A DNA stretch of 41,274 bases, from positions 1 to 41,274 of the forward strand of contig CADASI010000008.1 of the NCBI GenBank assembly GCA_902790525.1. The letters run 5' to 3'. The notes below the pieces were generated by a model. That model worked only from the letters and a program-made list of their open reading frames with translations. It was not told the DNA's origin and did no database searches. A program made the position numbers and the translations under genes. This stretch comes from an uncultured Eubacteriales bacterium (GTDB taxonomy: Bacteria > Bacillota > Clostridia > Christensenellales > Aristaeellaceae). The first letter of the stretch is position 1; each line of letters opens with the position of its first letter. This document shows positions 23,040-32,273 of the stretch, one piece after another.

Positions 23040-24404
23040 ATGCCTGATACCGATAAGAAAAAGCGCCGCAAGGTCAACGTGCCCCGGCCGGACGCCGACG
23101 CCGAGGCCGCGCGGGACGAGTCCAGCCTCTACGGCGACGAGGGCGACATCCCGCTAAGGCGCAAAAAGGCCAAGCCGAAGAAGGGCGACGCCGGGGCAAA
23201 GAAGGCCGACCGGGCGAAGGCCCCGAAGTCCAAGGCCCGCGCCAAAAAGGCCGTCCGGCGGCGCAAGGGCTACCGCTCCCTGTTCGAGCTGATGAGCGCC
23301 ACCGGCAGCGACAGCCTGTTCAAGCCCATCCGGCTGTTCGGCCGGGAGATCCGCTTCTGGCCGCTGTTCCTGGCGGGCATCATCGCGCTTTTGGCCGTGG
23401 GCGTGATGCTCAACAACAGCAACCTGACCGTGGTCGAGAACACGGTGACCATCGTCGGCCTTCCCGAGGCGCTGGAGGGCTGCCGGGTCGTGGTGATGTC
23501 CGACATGAACGGCCGGCGCTTCGGCGACGCGCAGAGCCTGCTTCTGCGCACCGTCAACGCCTTGAACTACGACTACATCTTCTGCCTGGGCGACATGGTG
23601 GGCCGGGGCGGCGACCCGCAGCCCTTCTATGAGTTCCTGGAGGGTCTGAAGCGGCCCGAGCGGGTGTACTTCATCTGCGGCGACAGCGACCCCGGCCCCT
23701 ACGTGGAGACCCCCCGGCAGATCACGGGCACGCTCTCCCAGATCGTGCTGGAGGACTGGATCCTCGGGGCGATCGAGCGCGGGGCGAACTACGTGGACGC
23801 GCCCGTCCGGCTGCCCGTCAAGGACGCCAACCTGTGGGTCTCCCCGGTGACGATGCTGAACCTCGAGACCGTCTCCACCGTGGAATACTGGAAGGCTCAG
23901 ACCGAGCAGGAGGAGGACGGCGTGATCTCCGGCGTCTCGGCGGACTACAACACGCTGCCGATGACCGACTACCGTTACCAGCTGATGCAGAAGCTCTACG
24001 ACGCCGAGATCAACATGGCCACCACCGATCTGCACATCGCGCTCTCCCACGAGCCCCCGGCGGAGGACTTCATCTACACCTCGGAGTCCCACAAGGTGGA
24101 CGACCGCTACCTGCTGCCGCCGGAGCTCATACTGGCGGGGCACTACTGCAACGGCGTGTGGCGGCTGCCCTTCCTGGGCGCGCTCTACGTGCCGGACAAG
24201 ACCCTGCCCCGCGGCGGCTGGTTCCCGGCGCAGTCCGCCATCTGCGGACTCTCCGGCGTGGACGAGACCCAGGTGTACATCACCGGCGGCATGTCCAATA
24301 ACGGCGCCGTGCCGCTGATGCCCTTCCGCCTGTTCAACAGTCCCCAGATTTCCGTGCTCACCCTGACCTCCACGCTGCCGGAGAATATGCTGGAGGCAGG
24401 ATGA
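23040..24404 (+). CDS. Membrane-anchored, degenerate metallophosphoesterase-like protein
   Basis: A 454-residue protein. Residues 1-80 are a very basic, lysine-rich cytoplasmic tail; one membrane helix follows (WPLFLAGIIALLAVGVML, ~103-120). The remainder resembles a calcineurin-like phosphoesterase (YkuE/YaeI type): VVVMSDMNG, FCLGDMVG, FICGDSDPG, ALSHEPP, LAGHYCNGVW. Several metal ligands differ from the family rule: DxH reads DMN, GNHD reads GDSD, and GHxH reads GHYC. Catalysis is thus doubtful, and it may be a binding or structural relative. A GAGGG ribosome site precedes the ATG. The domain would lie outside the membrane if the basic tail stays in the cytoplasm. Confidence 0.65.
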   Translation: MPDTDKKKRRKVNVPRPDADAEAARDESSLYGDEGDIPLRRKKAKPKKGDAGAKKADRAKAPKSKARAKKAVRRRKGYRSLFELMSATGSDSLFKPIRLFGREIRFWPLFLAGIIALLAVGVMLNNSNLTVVENTVTIVGLPEALEGCRVVVMSDMNGRRFGDAQSLLLRTVNALNYDYIFCLGDMVGRGGDPQPFYEFLEGLKRPERVYFICGDSDPGPYVETPRQITGTLSQIVLEDWILGAIERGANYVDAPVRLPVKDANLWVSPVTMLNLETVSTVEYWKAQTEQEEDGVISGVSADYNTLPMTDYRYQLMQKLYDAEINMATTDLHIALSHEPPAEDFIYTSESHKVDDRYLLPPELILAGHYCNGVWRLPFLGALYVPDKTLPRGGWFPAQSAICGLSGVDETQVYITGGMSNNGAVPLMPFRLFNSPQISVLTLTSTLPENMLEAG

Positions 24405-24411
24405 TATGAAT

Positions 24412-24440
24412 TGAGAATTGAATAATTGAGAATTGAGAAT
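24412..24440 (+). repeat. Heptamer array (TGAGAAT)
   Basis: Three exact TGAGAAT units (24412-24418, 24427-24433, 24434-24440) with one imperfect 8-bp unit between. The array begins 7 bp after the stop codon of the upstream gene and precedes a GTAGGGGCG palindrome by ~45 bp. Confidence 0.8.
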
Positions 24441-24486
24441 TGATGTTGAGACTGTCGCACAGCGCTGACAGATTCTTGGAACATGC

Positions 24487-24563
24487 GTAGGGGCGCCGAT
24501 GCGGCGCCCGCGGGGTACGAAACGCAATGTACTTCACGACGGGCGACGCATCGCCGCCCCTAC
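24487..24563. repeat. GTAGGGGCG palindrome, copy 2
   Basis: Arms 24487-24510 and 24541-24563 open GTAGGGGCG and close CGCCCCTAC. The left arm is nearly identical to that of copy 1 at 3571, including the flanking CATGC. It lies just upstream of the promoter region of the spore germination operon. I see no gene in 24441-24591. Confidence 0.8.
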
Positions 24564-24591
24564 ATCGTTTTGGCTCCGTCTCCCTTCTTTG

Positions 24592-24621
24592 TCATAATCC
24601 GTCTTCCATCTGGACATAATG
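24592..24621 (+). promoter_or_regulatory. SigG-like promoter for the gerA operon
   Basis: TCATA (24592-24596), 18 bp, CATAATG (24615-24621), one mismatch in each box from the forespore SigG consensus (GNATR / CATNMTA). It lies 32 bp before the TTG start. No SigA promoter is visible here, which fits a germinant receptor made in the forespore. Confidence 0.45.
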
Positions 24622-24652
24622 ATACTCATCAAACGCAAGGGAGGCGGCGTCA

Positions 24653-26149
24653 TTGAATCGTGCGCAAGTCGAAACGGCGCAGGGCGTGCTGTCGGGCGAT
24701 CTTAACGAAAACATCGCGTATTTCAGGAACCTCCTGCATGCGGACGTCAATTCGGACGCCCACTTTCGCCCGTTCATGGCGGGCGGGACGCGCTTATGCG
24801 TCATCTACATTGAGGGGATGGCCTCAGACCAGAAGATCAGCGACTTCATACTGCGCGCCTGCGCGGAGGACGTGCCCGCCGGGGCCGGGCGCCTCACGCC
24901 GGAGGCACTGATGGAGCGGGTCGTGGAGATCGCCCAGTGCGACGCCGAGGACCGGGTCAGGCAGATACTCGACGCCGTGGTCACCGGCATGACGGCGGTG
25001 CTGGTGGAGGGCGCGGATTCGGCGCTGGTACTGGAGACCCGCGGCTATCCCGCCCGGTCGGTGGACCGCACCACCAACGAATCGGTGGTGCTGGGGGCGC
25101 AGGAGGGCTTCGTGGAGAGCCTGCGCACCAACATGACGCTCCTGAGGCGCTACCTGCCCTCGCCGCACCTGGTCACCGAGGCCATGACCGTGGGCACGGC
25201 GGTGCCCTGCAAGCTGTCGCTGGTGTACCTTTCCGGGGTGGCGGACCCGGAGCTCATCAACCGGTTAAGGGCCCGCATCAAGCGCGTGGACGTCCCCACG
25301 GTGATGGGCGCGGGCGCGCTGGGGCAGCTGATCGAGGACAGGCCCTCGGCGCTGCTGCCGCAGATATTGCAGACCGAGCGCCCCGACCGCGTGGCCGCCT
25401 GCCTCGCGGACGGTCAGGTGGCGCTGCTGGTGGACAACTCCCCCTGCGCGCTCATCATGCCGGTGAGCCTTTTTCACCTGCTGCACGCCCCGGACGACGC
25501 CTTCGCCCGCTGGCAGTACGGCAGCTTCCTCCGCCTCATCCGGGTGGCGGGCATGCTTTTGTCGGTGTTTCTGCCGGGGCTGTACATCGCCATGACCGAC
25601 TACCACATGCACCTCATCCCCATGAACCTGCTGGTGTCGATCTCCGAGGCGCGGGTGAACGTGCCCTTCCCGATACTGGTGGAGATACTGATCATGGAGT
25701 TCGCCTTCTACCTGATCAACGAGGCCGGCACCCGCATGCCGCGGCAGATCGGCGGCGCGCTGGGCATCGTGGGGGCGCTGATACTGGGCCAGGCGGCGGT
25801 GGCGGCGTCCATCATCAGCCCCATACTCATCATCATCGTGGCCCTCACGGGGCTTGGCAGCTACGCCACGCCGGACTACAGCTTCAGCATCGCGCTGGTC
25901 ATCTACCGGCTGTTCGTGATACTGGCCGGGGCGCTGCTGGGACTGTACGGCATCTGCATCGCGGGCTTCTGCATCGCCGTGTCGGTGTGCAGCATGCGCT
26001 CGCTGGGGACGCCGTACACCACGCCCGTCGCGCCGCCCCGGCCCCACAACCCGGACCTTCTGTTGAGGCTGCCCACCCGCATGCAGCGGCGGACCATGCC
26101 CTACGCCAAACATCCGAGCTGGATCGAGGAGGTCGACCATGAGGCTTGA
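24653..26149 (+). CDS. gerA: GerA family spore germination protein, A subunit
   Basis: A 498-residue GerA/GerBA/GerKA family subunit. The N-terminal soluble half (~1-270) carries family words such as FRNLLHADVNSD and YLSGVADPELINRLRARI. The C-terminal half has several membrane helices (TDYHMHLIPMNLLVSI then VNVPFPILVEILIMEFAFYL). With the B and C subunits it forms the germinant receptor in the spore inner membrane. The start is TTG at 24653, with GGGAGG nine bases upstream. The 3' end overlaps gerB by 11 bp. Confidence 0.95.
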   Translation: MNRAQVETAQGVLSGDLNENIAYFRNLLHADVNSDAHFRPFMAGGTRLCVIYIEGMASDQKISDFILRACAEDVPAGAGRLTPEALMERVVEIAQCDAEDRVRQILDAVVTGMTAVLVEGADSALVLETRGYPARSVDRTTNESVVLGAQEGFVESLRTNMTLLRRYLPSPHLVTEAMTVGTAVPCKLSLVYLSGVADPELINRLRARIKRVDVPTVMGAGALGQLIEDRPSALLPQILQTERPDRVAACLADGQVALLVDNSPCALIMPVSLFHLLHAPDDAFARWQYGSFLRLIRVAGMLLSVFLPGLYIAMTDYHMHLIPMNLLVSISEARVNVPFPILVEILIMEFAFYLINEAGTRMPRQIGGALGIVGALILGQAAVAASIISPILIIIVALTGLGSYATPDYSFSIALVIYRLFVILAGALLGLYGICIAGFCIAVSVCSMRSLGTPYTTPVAPPRPHNPDLLLRLPTRMQRRTMPYAKHPSWIEEVDHEA

Positions 26150-27146
26150 GATGTCCGAAAGCGCCGCCTCCGCCAGCCTGGTCGCGGCGCTGACCTCCCG
26201 GCTGTTCTATGGATTGACGCTGGACGTCCCGGACGCCGCCAACGCCGGGTGGCTGGCCGCGCTTGCGGGACTTTTGCTGTCCCTCCCGGCGGTGTGGCTG
26301 ATCTGCCGCCTCAGACCCGCGGCGCGGCGGGCGCTGGCCCTGCCGCTGCTCATGGGTCTGGCGCTGGACGCCGCCCGCGCCGTGGAGTGCGCCGCCTACT
26401 CGGAGAGCTGCCTGGCCTTCAACCACATCGCCCCCGCCCTCCTGACGCTGCCCCTGCTGGCCGCCATACTGCGCTGCGCATGGCTGGGCGGCGACGCGCT
26501 GGGCGGCGCGGCGCGCATCTGGATCAGGCTGTTCGCGGTATTGATATTAATCGTCATACTCTACCAGCTCCCCTACTACAACGCCGGCTGGCTCCGGCCC
26601 TGGCTGGGCGCGGGCGCGGGCGGCGTGCTCCGCGCGGGCGTGCGCGCGGCGGGCTGGAACGCGCTGCTGGCCGGAAGTGCCGCGGGTATCTGCAAGGCGG
26701 AGATCGGCTTCAAGCGCCTGCTCAGGTGCCTGCTCATATCGACTGCGGTGGCGGCGGCGCTGGTGGCGCTTAGGCAGATGATGGCCCCGGCGTTCACGGC
26801 GGAGCCCGTCACGCGCTTCACGCGCATCGACACGCTGCTGACCAACGGCCGCGCGCCGCTGTACCTGCAACTGCCGATGATCGTCGCCTGGTTCGGCGGC
26901 ATGCTGCACCTGATGTGCTTCGAGAGCGTGGCCGCCTGCGCACTGCTTGGCAGGCTGCTGCCGAAGCTGAAGGCCGGCGCGTGCATGGCCATCGGTCTCA
27001 GCGCGGTGTTCGCGCTGGCGCTGTTGCGCGCGCCCCGGGCCGCGGCGGTCGAGCGCCTCGCGCCGTACCTGTACCACGCGCTGTTCGCCGCGGCGGTGAT
27101 GCTCTGGTGTGTGAAGGGAGGCGAGGCAGGATGCGCCGCGTCCTGA
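26139..27146 (+). CDS. gerB: GerB family spore germination protein, B subunit (permease-like)
   Basis: A 335-residue polytopic membrane protein in the position and with the features of GerAB/GerKB (APC-superfamily transporter-like), which binds the germinant. About ten hydrophobic helices are seen, and segments such as LRPWLGAGAGGVLRAG fit family members. It is slightly short of the usual ~360 residues, and its sequence is diverged, so the assignment depends largely on the gerA-gerB-gerC order. GAGGAGG precedes the ATG. Overlaps gerA by 11 bp and gerC by 16 bp. Confidence 0.82.
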   Translation: MRLEMSESAASASLVAALTSRLFYGLTLDVPDAANAGWLAALAGLLLSLPAVWLICRLRPAARRALALPLLMGLALDAARAVECAAYSESCLAFNHIAPALLTLPLLAAILRCAWLGGDALGGAARIWIRLFAVLILIVILYQLPYYNAGWLRPWLGAGAGGVLRAGVRAAGWNALLAGSAAGICKAEIGFKRLLRCLLISTAVAAALVALRQMMAPAFTAEPVTRFTRIDTLLTNGRAPLYLQLPMIVAWFGGMLHLMCFESVAACALLGRLLPKLKAGACMAIGLSAVFALALLRAPRAAAVERLAPYLYHALFAAAVMLWCVKGGEAGCAAS

Positions 27147-28249
27147 TCCTGCTGATACTTTTGATCCTCCCCCTGCTGACCGGCTGCGCGGTCACCGGCG
27201 AGGTGGAGAACCAGGCCTACGCGCTGGTGATGGGCGTCGATCAGGCCCCCGCCGGGGGCATCGCGCTGACCATCCGCATCCCCCGCATCGGCCACCGCGA
27301 TTCCGGCGGCGAGGGGGCCGTGGGCAAGGGCGAGCCCTACCTGGTGCTCACCGCCTCGGGCGACGACTACCCCCAGGCCATGGAGCACCTGCAGTGGGCC
27401 GCGGCGCGGGAATTGAACCTGAGCCACCTGAACCTGCTGATCGTGTCCCGCGACCTCGCCGCCGACCCGGCCTTCCCGGCGCTCATACGGGAGATCGCCA
27501 CCACCCGGCACCTGTACGCCACGGCGGGCTTCGTGGTGTGCGAGGGGCGCTCGGGCGACTTCATCGAGGGCCAGGAGACGCTGCTGGGCAGCCACCTGTC
27601 CAGCGACATCAGCGCCATGTTCCGCCACTACGCCGCCCACGGCTTCATACCGAGCGCCACCTTCGCCGACCTGTACTACGCCACGCAGTCCTGCTACTCC
27701 GACCCCACCGGGCTGTGGGGCTTCCCGGACTCCGGGGAGCAGGCGGCGGCCGCCGTCATAGAGACCGACGAGTCCGCTCTCAACGCCCAGACCAGGACCG
27801 CCTCCTCCCGGCAGTACCTCGGCACAGCGCTGTTTCGCGACGGCGTGTGCGTGGGGCGGCTGGACGGCGCGGAGACGCTGTGCCTCAACCTGCTGACACG
27901 GCGGGTGGAGGCGTTCGGCTTCGAGGCCGACGGCAGGGCGTGGGCGCTGTCCTCCGCGCTGCCGCCGCGGGTGCGGGCGCGGCGGGACGGGGCGCGGATG
28001 CGCATCGACGTCGCCGTGTCCCTCATAAGTGAGGACCCCGGGGACCCGTCGGGCGCGGAGGCCGCCCTCGCGCGGGCGCTGTTACAGGTCGTCGACCGCT
28101 GCAAGGCGCTCCGGGTGGAGCCCTTCGGCTTCGCCGCGAAGGCCGCCGCGCGCTTCGCCACGCTGAACGAATGGCGCGATTACGACTGGCGCAGCCGCTT
28201 CCCCGAGGCCGACGTCCGCGTGACGGTGCGCATCGCCACGCCGGAGTGA
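27131..28249 (+). CDS. gerC: Ger(x)C family spore germination lipoprotein, C subunit
   Basis: A 372-residue lipoprotein. The signal peptide MRRVLILLILLILPLLTGC ends in a lipobox with Cys19. Family features include the start of the mature domain (ENQAYALVMGVDQA, ~27), a central DSGGE to AAARELNLSHLNLLIVS stretch and the C-terminal domain. The start at 27131 was chosen for its signal peptide; the open frame continues upstream in the gerB region without a start signal. It completes a tightly overlapping gerA-gerB-gerC operon. Confidence 0.92.
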   Translation: MRRVLILLILLILPLLTGCAVTGEVENQAYALVMGVDQAPAGGIALTIRIPRIGHRDSGGEGAVGKGEPYLVLTASGDDYPQAMEHLQWAAARELNLSHLNLLIVSRDLAADPAFPALIREIATTRHLYATAGFVVCEGRSGDFIEGQETLLGSHLSSDISAMFRHYAAHGFIPSATFADLYYATQSCYSDPTGLWGFPDSGEQAAAAVIETDESALNAQTRTASSRQYLGTALFRDGVCVGRLDGAETLCLNLLTRRVEAFGFEADGRAWALSSALPPRVRARRDGARMRIDVAVSLISEDPGDPSGAEAALARALLQVVDRCKALRVEPFGFAAKAAARFATLNEWRDYDWRSRFPEADVRVTVRIATPE

Positions 28250-28282
28250 GCTGTCTATTATTAAAAAAAGGTGAAAAACCGC

Positions 28283-28312
28283 TTGAAAACCTGCCCTGAT
28301 CTGTGCTATTAT
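28283..28312 (+). promoter_or_regulatory. SigA promoter for the GGDEF-EAL gene
   Basis: TTGAAA (28283-28288), 18 bp, TATTAT (28307-28312), ~50 bp before the start at 28361. Confidence 0.6.
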
Positions 28313-28360
28313 ATTTCATGGAAAAAACTGTCCACGTCATCGGACAATTTGGAGGTTCCC

Positions 28361-31243
28361 ATGATTACGGACTGGCTGGATTTCATTACGGGCCGCGGCG
28401 GCGATCTGACCCTGTCGGACTACCTGCGCCAATCGCCTTTTGACGAGCTGGTTGAGCTGGATTTGCTCAACAACCGGCACCACAACATCTATCACGTCGA
28501 GGGCAAGCTGTTCGTGCCCATCATGGAGGGCGCCTACGACGCGCTGTACCGCTTCCTGCCAGAGCACATGGTCCACCCCGAGGACCGGGAGACGGCCATG
28601 GCCTTCATGGACCCGGACGACATGTTCAAGCGTCTGCAGAGCGCCCCGCTGCCGGGCGTGCTGGAGAGCGAATTCCGTCTGAAGGCGCTGGACGGCGGCT
28701 GGCTGTGGACCCGGCTGATCCTGTTGTCCGGCGCGCAGAACGGCGTCAGCGAGGGCATTGTGCAGCTCTATGTGTACGACATACAGCTCGTCAAGGACCG
28801 GGAGCATGGCGCGAGCGCCGCGCAGCGCCTCCCCCACGCCGTCCGGCTGGACGAGCTGACCGGCCTGCCGCTGGACCGGGACTTCTTCCCCATGGCCCGG
28901 CGCAGGATGGCGGAGATCGAGGGCGCGTGGTGCGTCATCGCCGTGGACATCGAGCACTTCAAGCTGTTCACCGACTGGCACGGCAAGGAAGCCGGGGACA
29001 TGCTGCTGATGGAGCTTGGAAAGATGCTCAAGCGCATGGAGTACAGCTGCGACGCGCTGGCGGGCTACCACGGGCTGGACGACTTCTGGCTGATGATGCC
29101 CTACGACACGGACCGCATCAACCGCCTCTACGAGCAGATGCGCGCGCTGATCGTGTCCCGGAGCAACACCGTGGGCTTCCTGCCGATCTTCGGCGTGTGC
29201 ATGATCACCGACCGAAATGAGGAGATCACGGACATCTGCAACCACGCCGCCATGACCGCCGAGCAGGTCAAGGGCGATCTGCACAACCGCGTGCGGCTTT
29301 ATGACGCCACCGCCTACAGCAAGACCGTGGAGGAATACCGCATGCTGTCGGAGTTCCAGCGCGGCCTGGAAAACCACGAGGTGTTCTTCTGCCTCCAGCC
29401 CCAGTGCCGGGTGTCCAACGGCGCGGTGGTGGGCGCGGAGTCCCTGGCGCGCTGGCGCAGGGCCGACGGACGCATGGTGCCCCCGGGGCTGTTCGTGCCG
29501 GTGCTTGAAAAGTACGGCATGGTGACCAACCTGGACCAGTTCATATGGGACGAGGTCTGCAAGTGGCTCAAGCGCTGGACCGACGCCGGGCACAAGGCGG
29601 TGCCCATCTCCGTCAACATCTCCCAGATCGACATACTGACCATCGACGTGCCGAACCACTTCTCCGGCCTGCTCAAAAAGTACGGCCTGCCCGCCAACCT
29701 GCTCAAGGTGGAGATCACCGAATCCGCCTACGCCAACGACGCCGCCGCCATGCGCGAGACCGTGCACCGGCTCCGGGAGATGGGCTTTTTGGTGCTGATG
29801 GACGACTTCGGCAGCGGATACTCGTCGCTGAACATGCTGAGGAGTCTCAACGTGGACGTCATCAAGCTGGACGCCCAGTTTTTGCGCATACAGGACCAGG
29901 AGGAGCGCAAGGGCATCAGCATACTGGAATCCATCATCAGCATGGCCAAGACCATGAAGCTGCCCATCATCGTCGAGGGCGTTGAGACGCAGGAGCAGAT
30001 CACCTTCCTGTCCGACCTGGGCTGCCGCTACATGCAGGGGTATTACTTCCACCGCCCCATGCCGGTCAGCGAGTTCGAGGACATGATCCGGGACGAGAAC
30101 AACATCGACCTGAGCGGCTTTGAGTTCAAAGCCGTCGAGCCGATCCATCCCCGGGAATTTTTGAACGAAAACCTGTTCTCCGACGCCATGCTCAACAACA
30201 TACTGGGCCCCGTGGCCTTCTACCGCGAGAAGGACGGCCACGTGGACGTGGAGCGCTACAACCAGCAGTATTACATCATGGCGGGGCTGCCCCTGCACAT
30301 CTTAAACGAGCGCGTCAGGGACATTGAGCAGTACTTCTACGGGGAGGACGCGCCGCTGTTCCTCGAAATGCTGGAAAAGGCCGCCCTGGATCACCTGAAC
30401 GGCGCCAAGGGCATCGTGCGCGTCTACCGGCCCAACCACACCCTGCGCTGGATCTACCAGCAGATCTACTTCCTCTCGGAGGACGAACAGGGCCGGCACT
30501 TCTACAGCGCCTGCGAGGACGTCACGGAGCTCCAGTTCATCAACACCGAGATCCCTGGCGGCTACTTCCGCTGCTCGATCGACGGCGATCAGGAGTTCCA
30601 GTACATCAGCCGGAACTTTTTGGAGCTGGTGGGCTACACCGAGCAGGAGATCCGGGAGGAATTTGACAACTGCCTCGCCCACATGCTCTACCCGGACGAC
30701 CTGGCGCTTCTTAAAAAGCGCGTGCTGGAGGTCAACTCCGGCCGGTTCGCGGCCTCGGAGCCCTACCGCATCAGGCACAAGACCCGGGGCTACATCTACG
30801 CCGTCATGCAGACCATCAACATGGACCTCTCCGGCGAGGTGTGCCTGATGAGCGTGGCCACCGACGTCACCGACATGATGACCCTCCGAAACGAGATGCG
30901 CCTGCTCTCGCGCTTTTTGAGCGACAGCATCATATTCCTACAGATGCTGCCCACGTCCTGGAAGCACTACGTGGTCGTCAACGGCATGGAGGCCCAGCTC
31001 GGTCTGGACGTGCAGGGGCTGGAGCAGGCCCTCGACAGCGGCGCCTTCTACAACTGGATCGACGAGGAGTCCCGCGAGATCTTCCACGCCATGACCATGG
31101 AGCACCTTCGGGCCGGCACGCCCTTCGGCTTCGACTGCACCATCAACGTCCCCGACGGCAGGGTCGTGCGGCTGCACATGAAGATGGACCATGTGGACGA
31201 CCCCAGCTCAAAGGTGCAGTACATCTGCATGTTGAGGGCCATC
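28361..31243 (+). CDS. GGDEF-EAL-PAS protein (cyclic-di-GMP phosphodiesterase candidate)
   Basis: A ~960-residue cytosolic signalling protein; the stop codon ends at 31246. N-terminal ~1-140 looks PAS-like. A GGDEF domain (~165-300) has a degenerate active site, YHGLDDF in place of GGDEF, so it should not make c-di-GMP. The EAL domain (~332-575) looks intact: ESLARW, SVNISQ, VEITES, DDFGSGYSS, KLDAQF, IVEGVET. Three PAS-like domains follow (~605-720, 725-850, 860-960; GYTEQEI, YPDDL), an unusual order, since PAS domains more often precede EAL. The start at 28361 has GGAGG six bases upstream. It would hydrolyse c-di-GMP, perhaps with the GGDEF and PAS domains as sensors. Confidence 0.88.
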
Positions 31244-31253
31244 TGAGCGCATG

Positions 31254-31291
31254 ACAAAACCCCCGCAGAGGCGCCTCTGCGGGGGTTTTGT
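31254..31291. terminator. Rho-independent terminator
   Basis: Stem CAAAACCCCCGCAGAGGCG with its complement, with A and T runs on both sides, between the GGDEF-EAL gene and the convergent SSB-like gene; likely bidirectional. Confidence 0.92.
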
Positions 31292-31300
31292 TTGTGTCAA

Positions 31301-31993
31301 TCAGTTCAGCACCCTGTCGCGGTACGCTCCGCGCGCGTAGCTCTCCTGCAAGGCGCTCTCCGGGCGCGGGGCGGTCACGGGCTCGTCGCCCGCGGCCTCG
31401 AGGGTGAAGGAGGACACCTCGTAGGCGCAGCGCACCATGTACTCCCCGTTTTCAAGCTGCTTTTGATACTCCCTGGACTGTAGCCGCCCCGTGAGGCGCA
31501 CCCGCTCCCCCACGTCGAACCGGGCGGCGTACTGGGCGTTGCGCCCCCAGGCGATGCAGGGGATGTAGTCGCTCTTGCCGAAGGCCCGGTTGACGGCCAG
31601 CATCATGTCGCAGATCTCCCGCCCGAAGGGCGTGGAGCGGTACACCGGCGGCTTGCACAGCGCGCCCGTCAGCGTCACCCGGTTGAGCGTGTCGCTGTCC
31701 CGGGTCTCGGCGATGCCCTGCGCGAACAGCGTCACCATCAGCCGCCCCGCGCCGTCGATCACCTTGTTGTAGGAGCGCACCTGGCCGTTGACCAGCAGAA
31801 GCTGCTCCCGATCCTCCGGCAAGAGCCCCATCAGCTTGCCGGGGATCGTGATCGGCAGCCGGTCGATCGTGCCCGAGAGCCGCTTCACCGCCAGCGTGCC
31901 CGTGTAAAACGGCTCGTTCATCACCTCGTGGCTCAGCTCCAGCGGGCCCTCCAGACGGCCCGCCGCCATAATTCTGTTGTTCGGATTTTCCAT
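31301..31993 (-). CDS. SSB-like protein with two OB-fold modules (SOS-controlled)
   Basis: A 230-residue protein with two OB-like modules. The second (~95-200) is a clear SSB-type fold: NRVTLTGALCKPPVYRSTPF, DYIPCIAWGRNAQYAARF, GERVRLTGRLQSREYQ. The first (~7-90) is a diverged counterpart. It probably binds single-stranded DNA during repair. It lacks the acidic DDDIPF-type SSB tail. The start at 31993 has GGAGGGG six bases upstream; the open frame has 22 extra codons upstream. Its promoter at 32161-32189 is covered by a perfect LexA box and a second imperfect box, so it should be induced by DNA damage. The main replicative ssb is presumably elsewhere. Confidence 0.82.
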   Translation of the reverse strand: MENPNNRIMAAGRLEGPLELSHEVMNEPFYTGTLAVKRLSGTIDRLPITIPGKLMGLLPEDREQLLLVNGQVRSYNKVIDGAGRLMVTLFAQGIAETRDSDTLNRVTLTGALCKPPVYRSTPFGREICDMMLAVNRAFGKSDYIPCIAWGRNAQYAARFDVGERVRLTGRLQSREYQKQLENGEYMVRCAYEVSSFTLEAAGDEPVTAPRPESALQESYARGAYRDRVLN

Positions 31994-32139
31994 CGTATCC
32001 CCTCCGGTCGTGATAGTGTGCATACCTTCCGTTGACGGAGGGCTCGTCCCTTCCGTCACCCCTTATATATGCCCTTTGCCGCCGCGTTATGCCATTTAAC
32101 GGCCAAAGCGCGCAAATCCCGGGCCCGCACGAACATTAA

Positions 32140-32151
32140 GAACATATGTTC
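32140..32151. promoter_or_regulatory. LexA (SOS) box
   Basis: A perfect palindrome GAACATATGTTC with flanks matching the Firmicute SOS-box consensus CGAACNNNNGTTCG. It lies just downstream of the -10 box of the SSB-like gene promoter, where LexA binding would block transcription start. Confidence 0.8.
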
Positions 32152-32160
32152 GATATGTGT

Positions 32161-32189
32161 ATTATAGCACATACGTTCGGGTTTTGCAA
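32161..32189 (-). promoter_or_regulatory. SigA promoter of the SSB-like gene with second LexA half-site
   Basis: Minus strand TTGCAA (32189-32184), 17 bp, TATAAT (32166-32161). The spacer holds CGAACGTATGTGC (32179-32167), one base off a full LexA box. Start point ~32154, giving a ~160-nt leader. Confidence 0.75.
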
Positions 32190-32273
32190 TCGAACAGCGC
32201 GTTATAAATAATTGGAACTCTCCGCCCCATGCCGACGTCTAACAGATTAACATCATTCGAGGAGGACGATCCC

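Noticed and set aside
28337-30298. Open frame of 653 codons on the minus strand
   Set aside because: Antisense to the GGDEF-EAL gene, with no recognisable domain.
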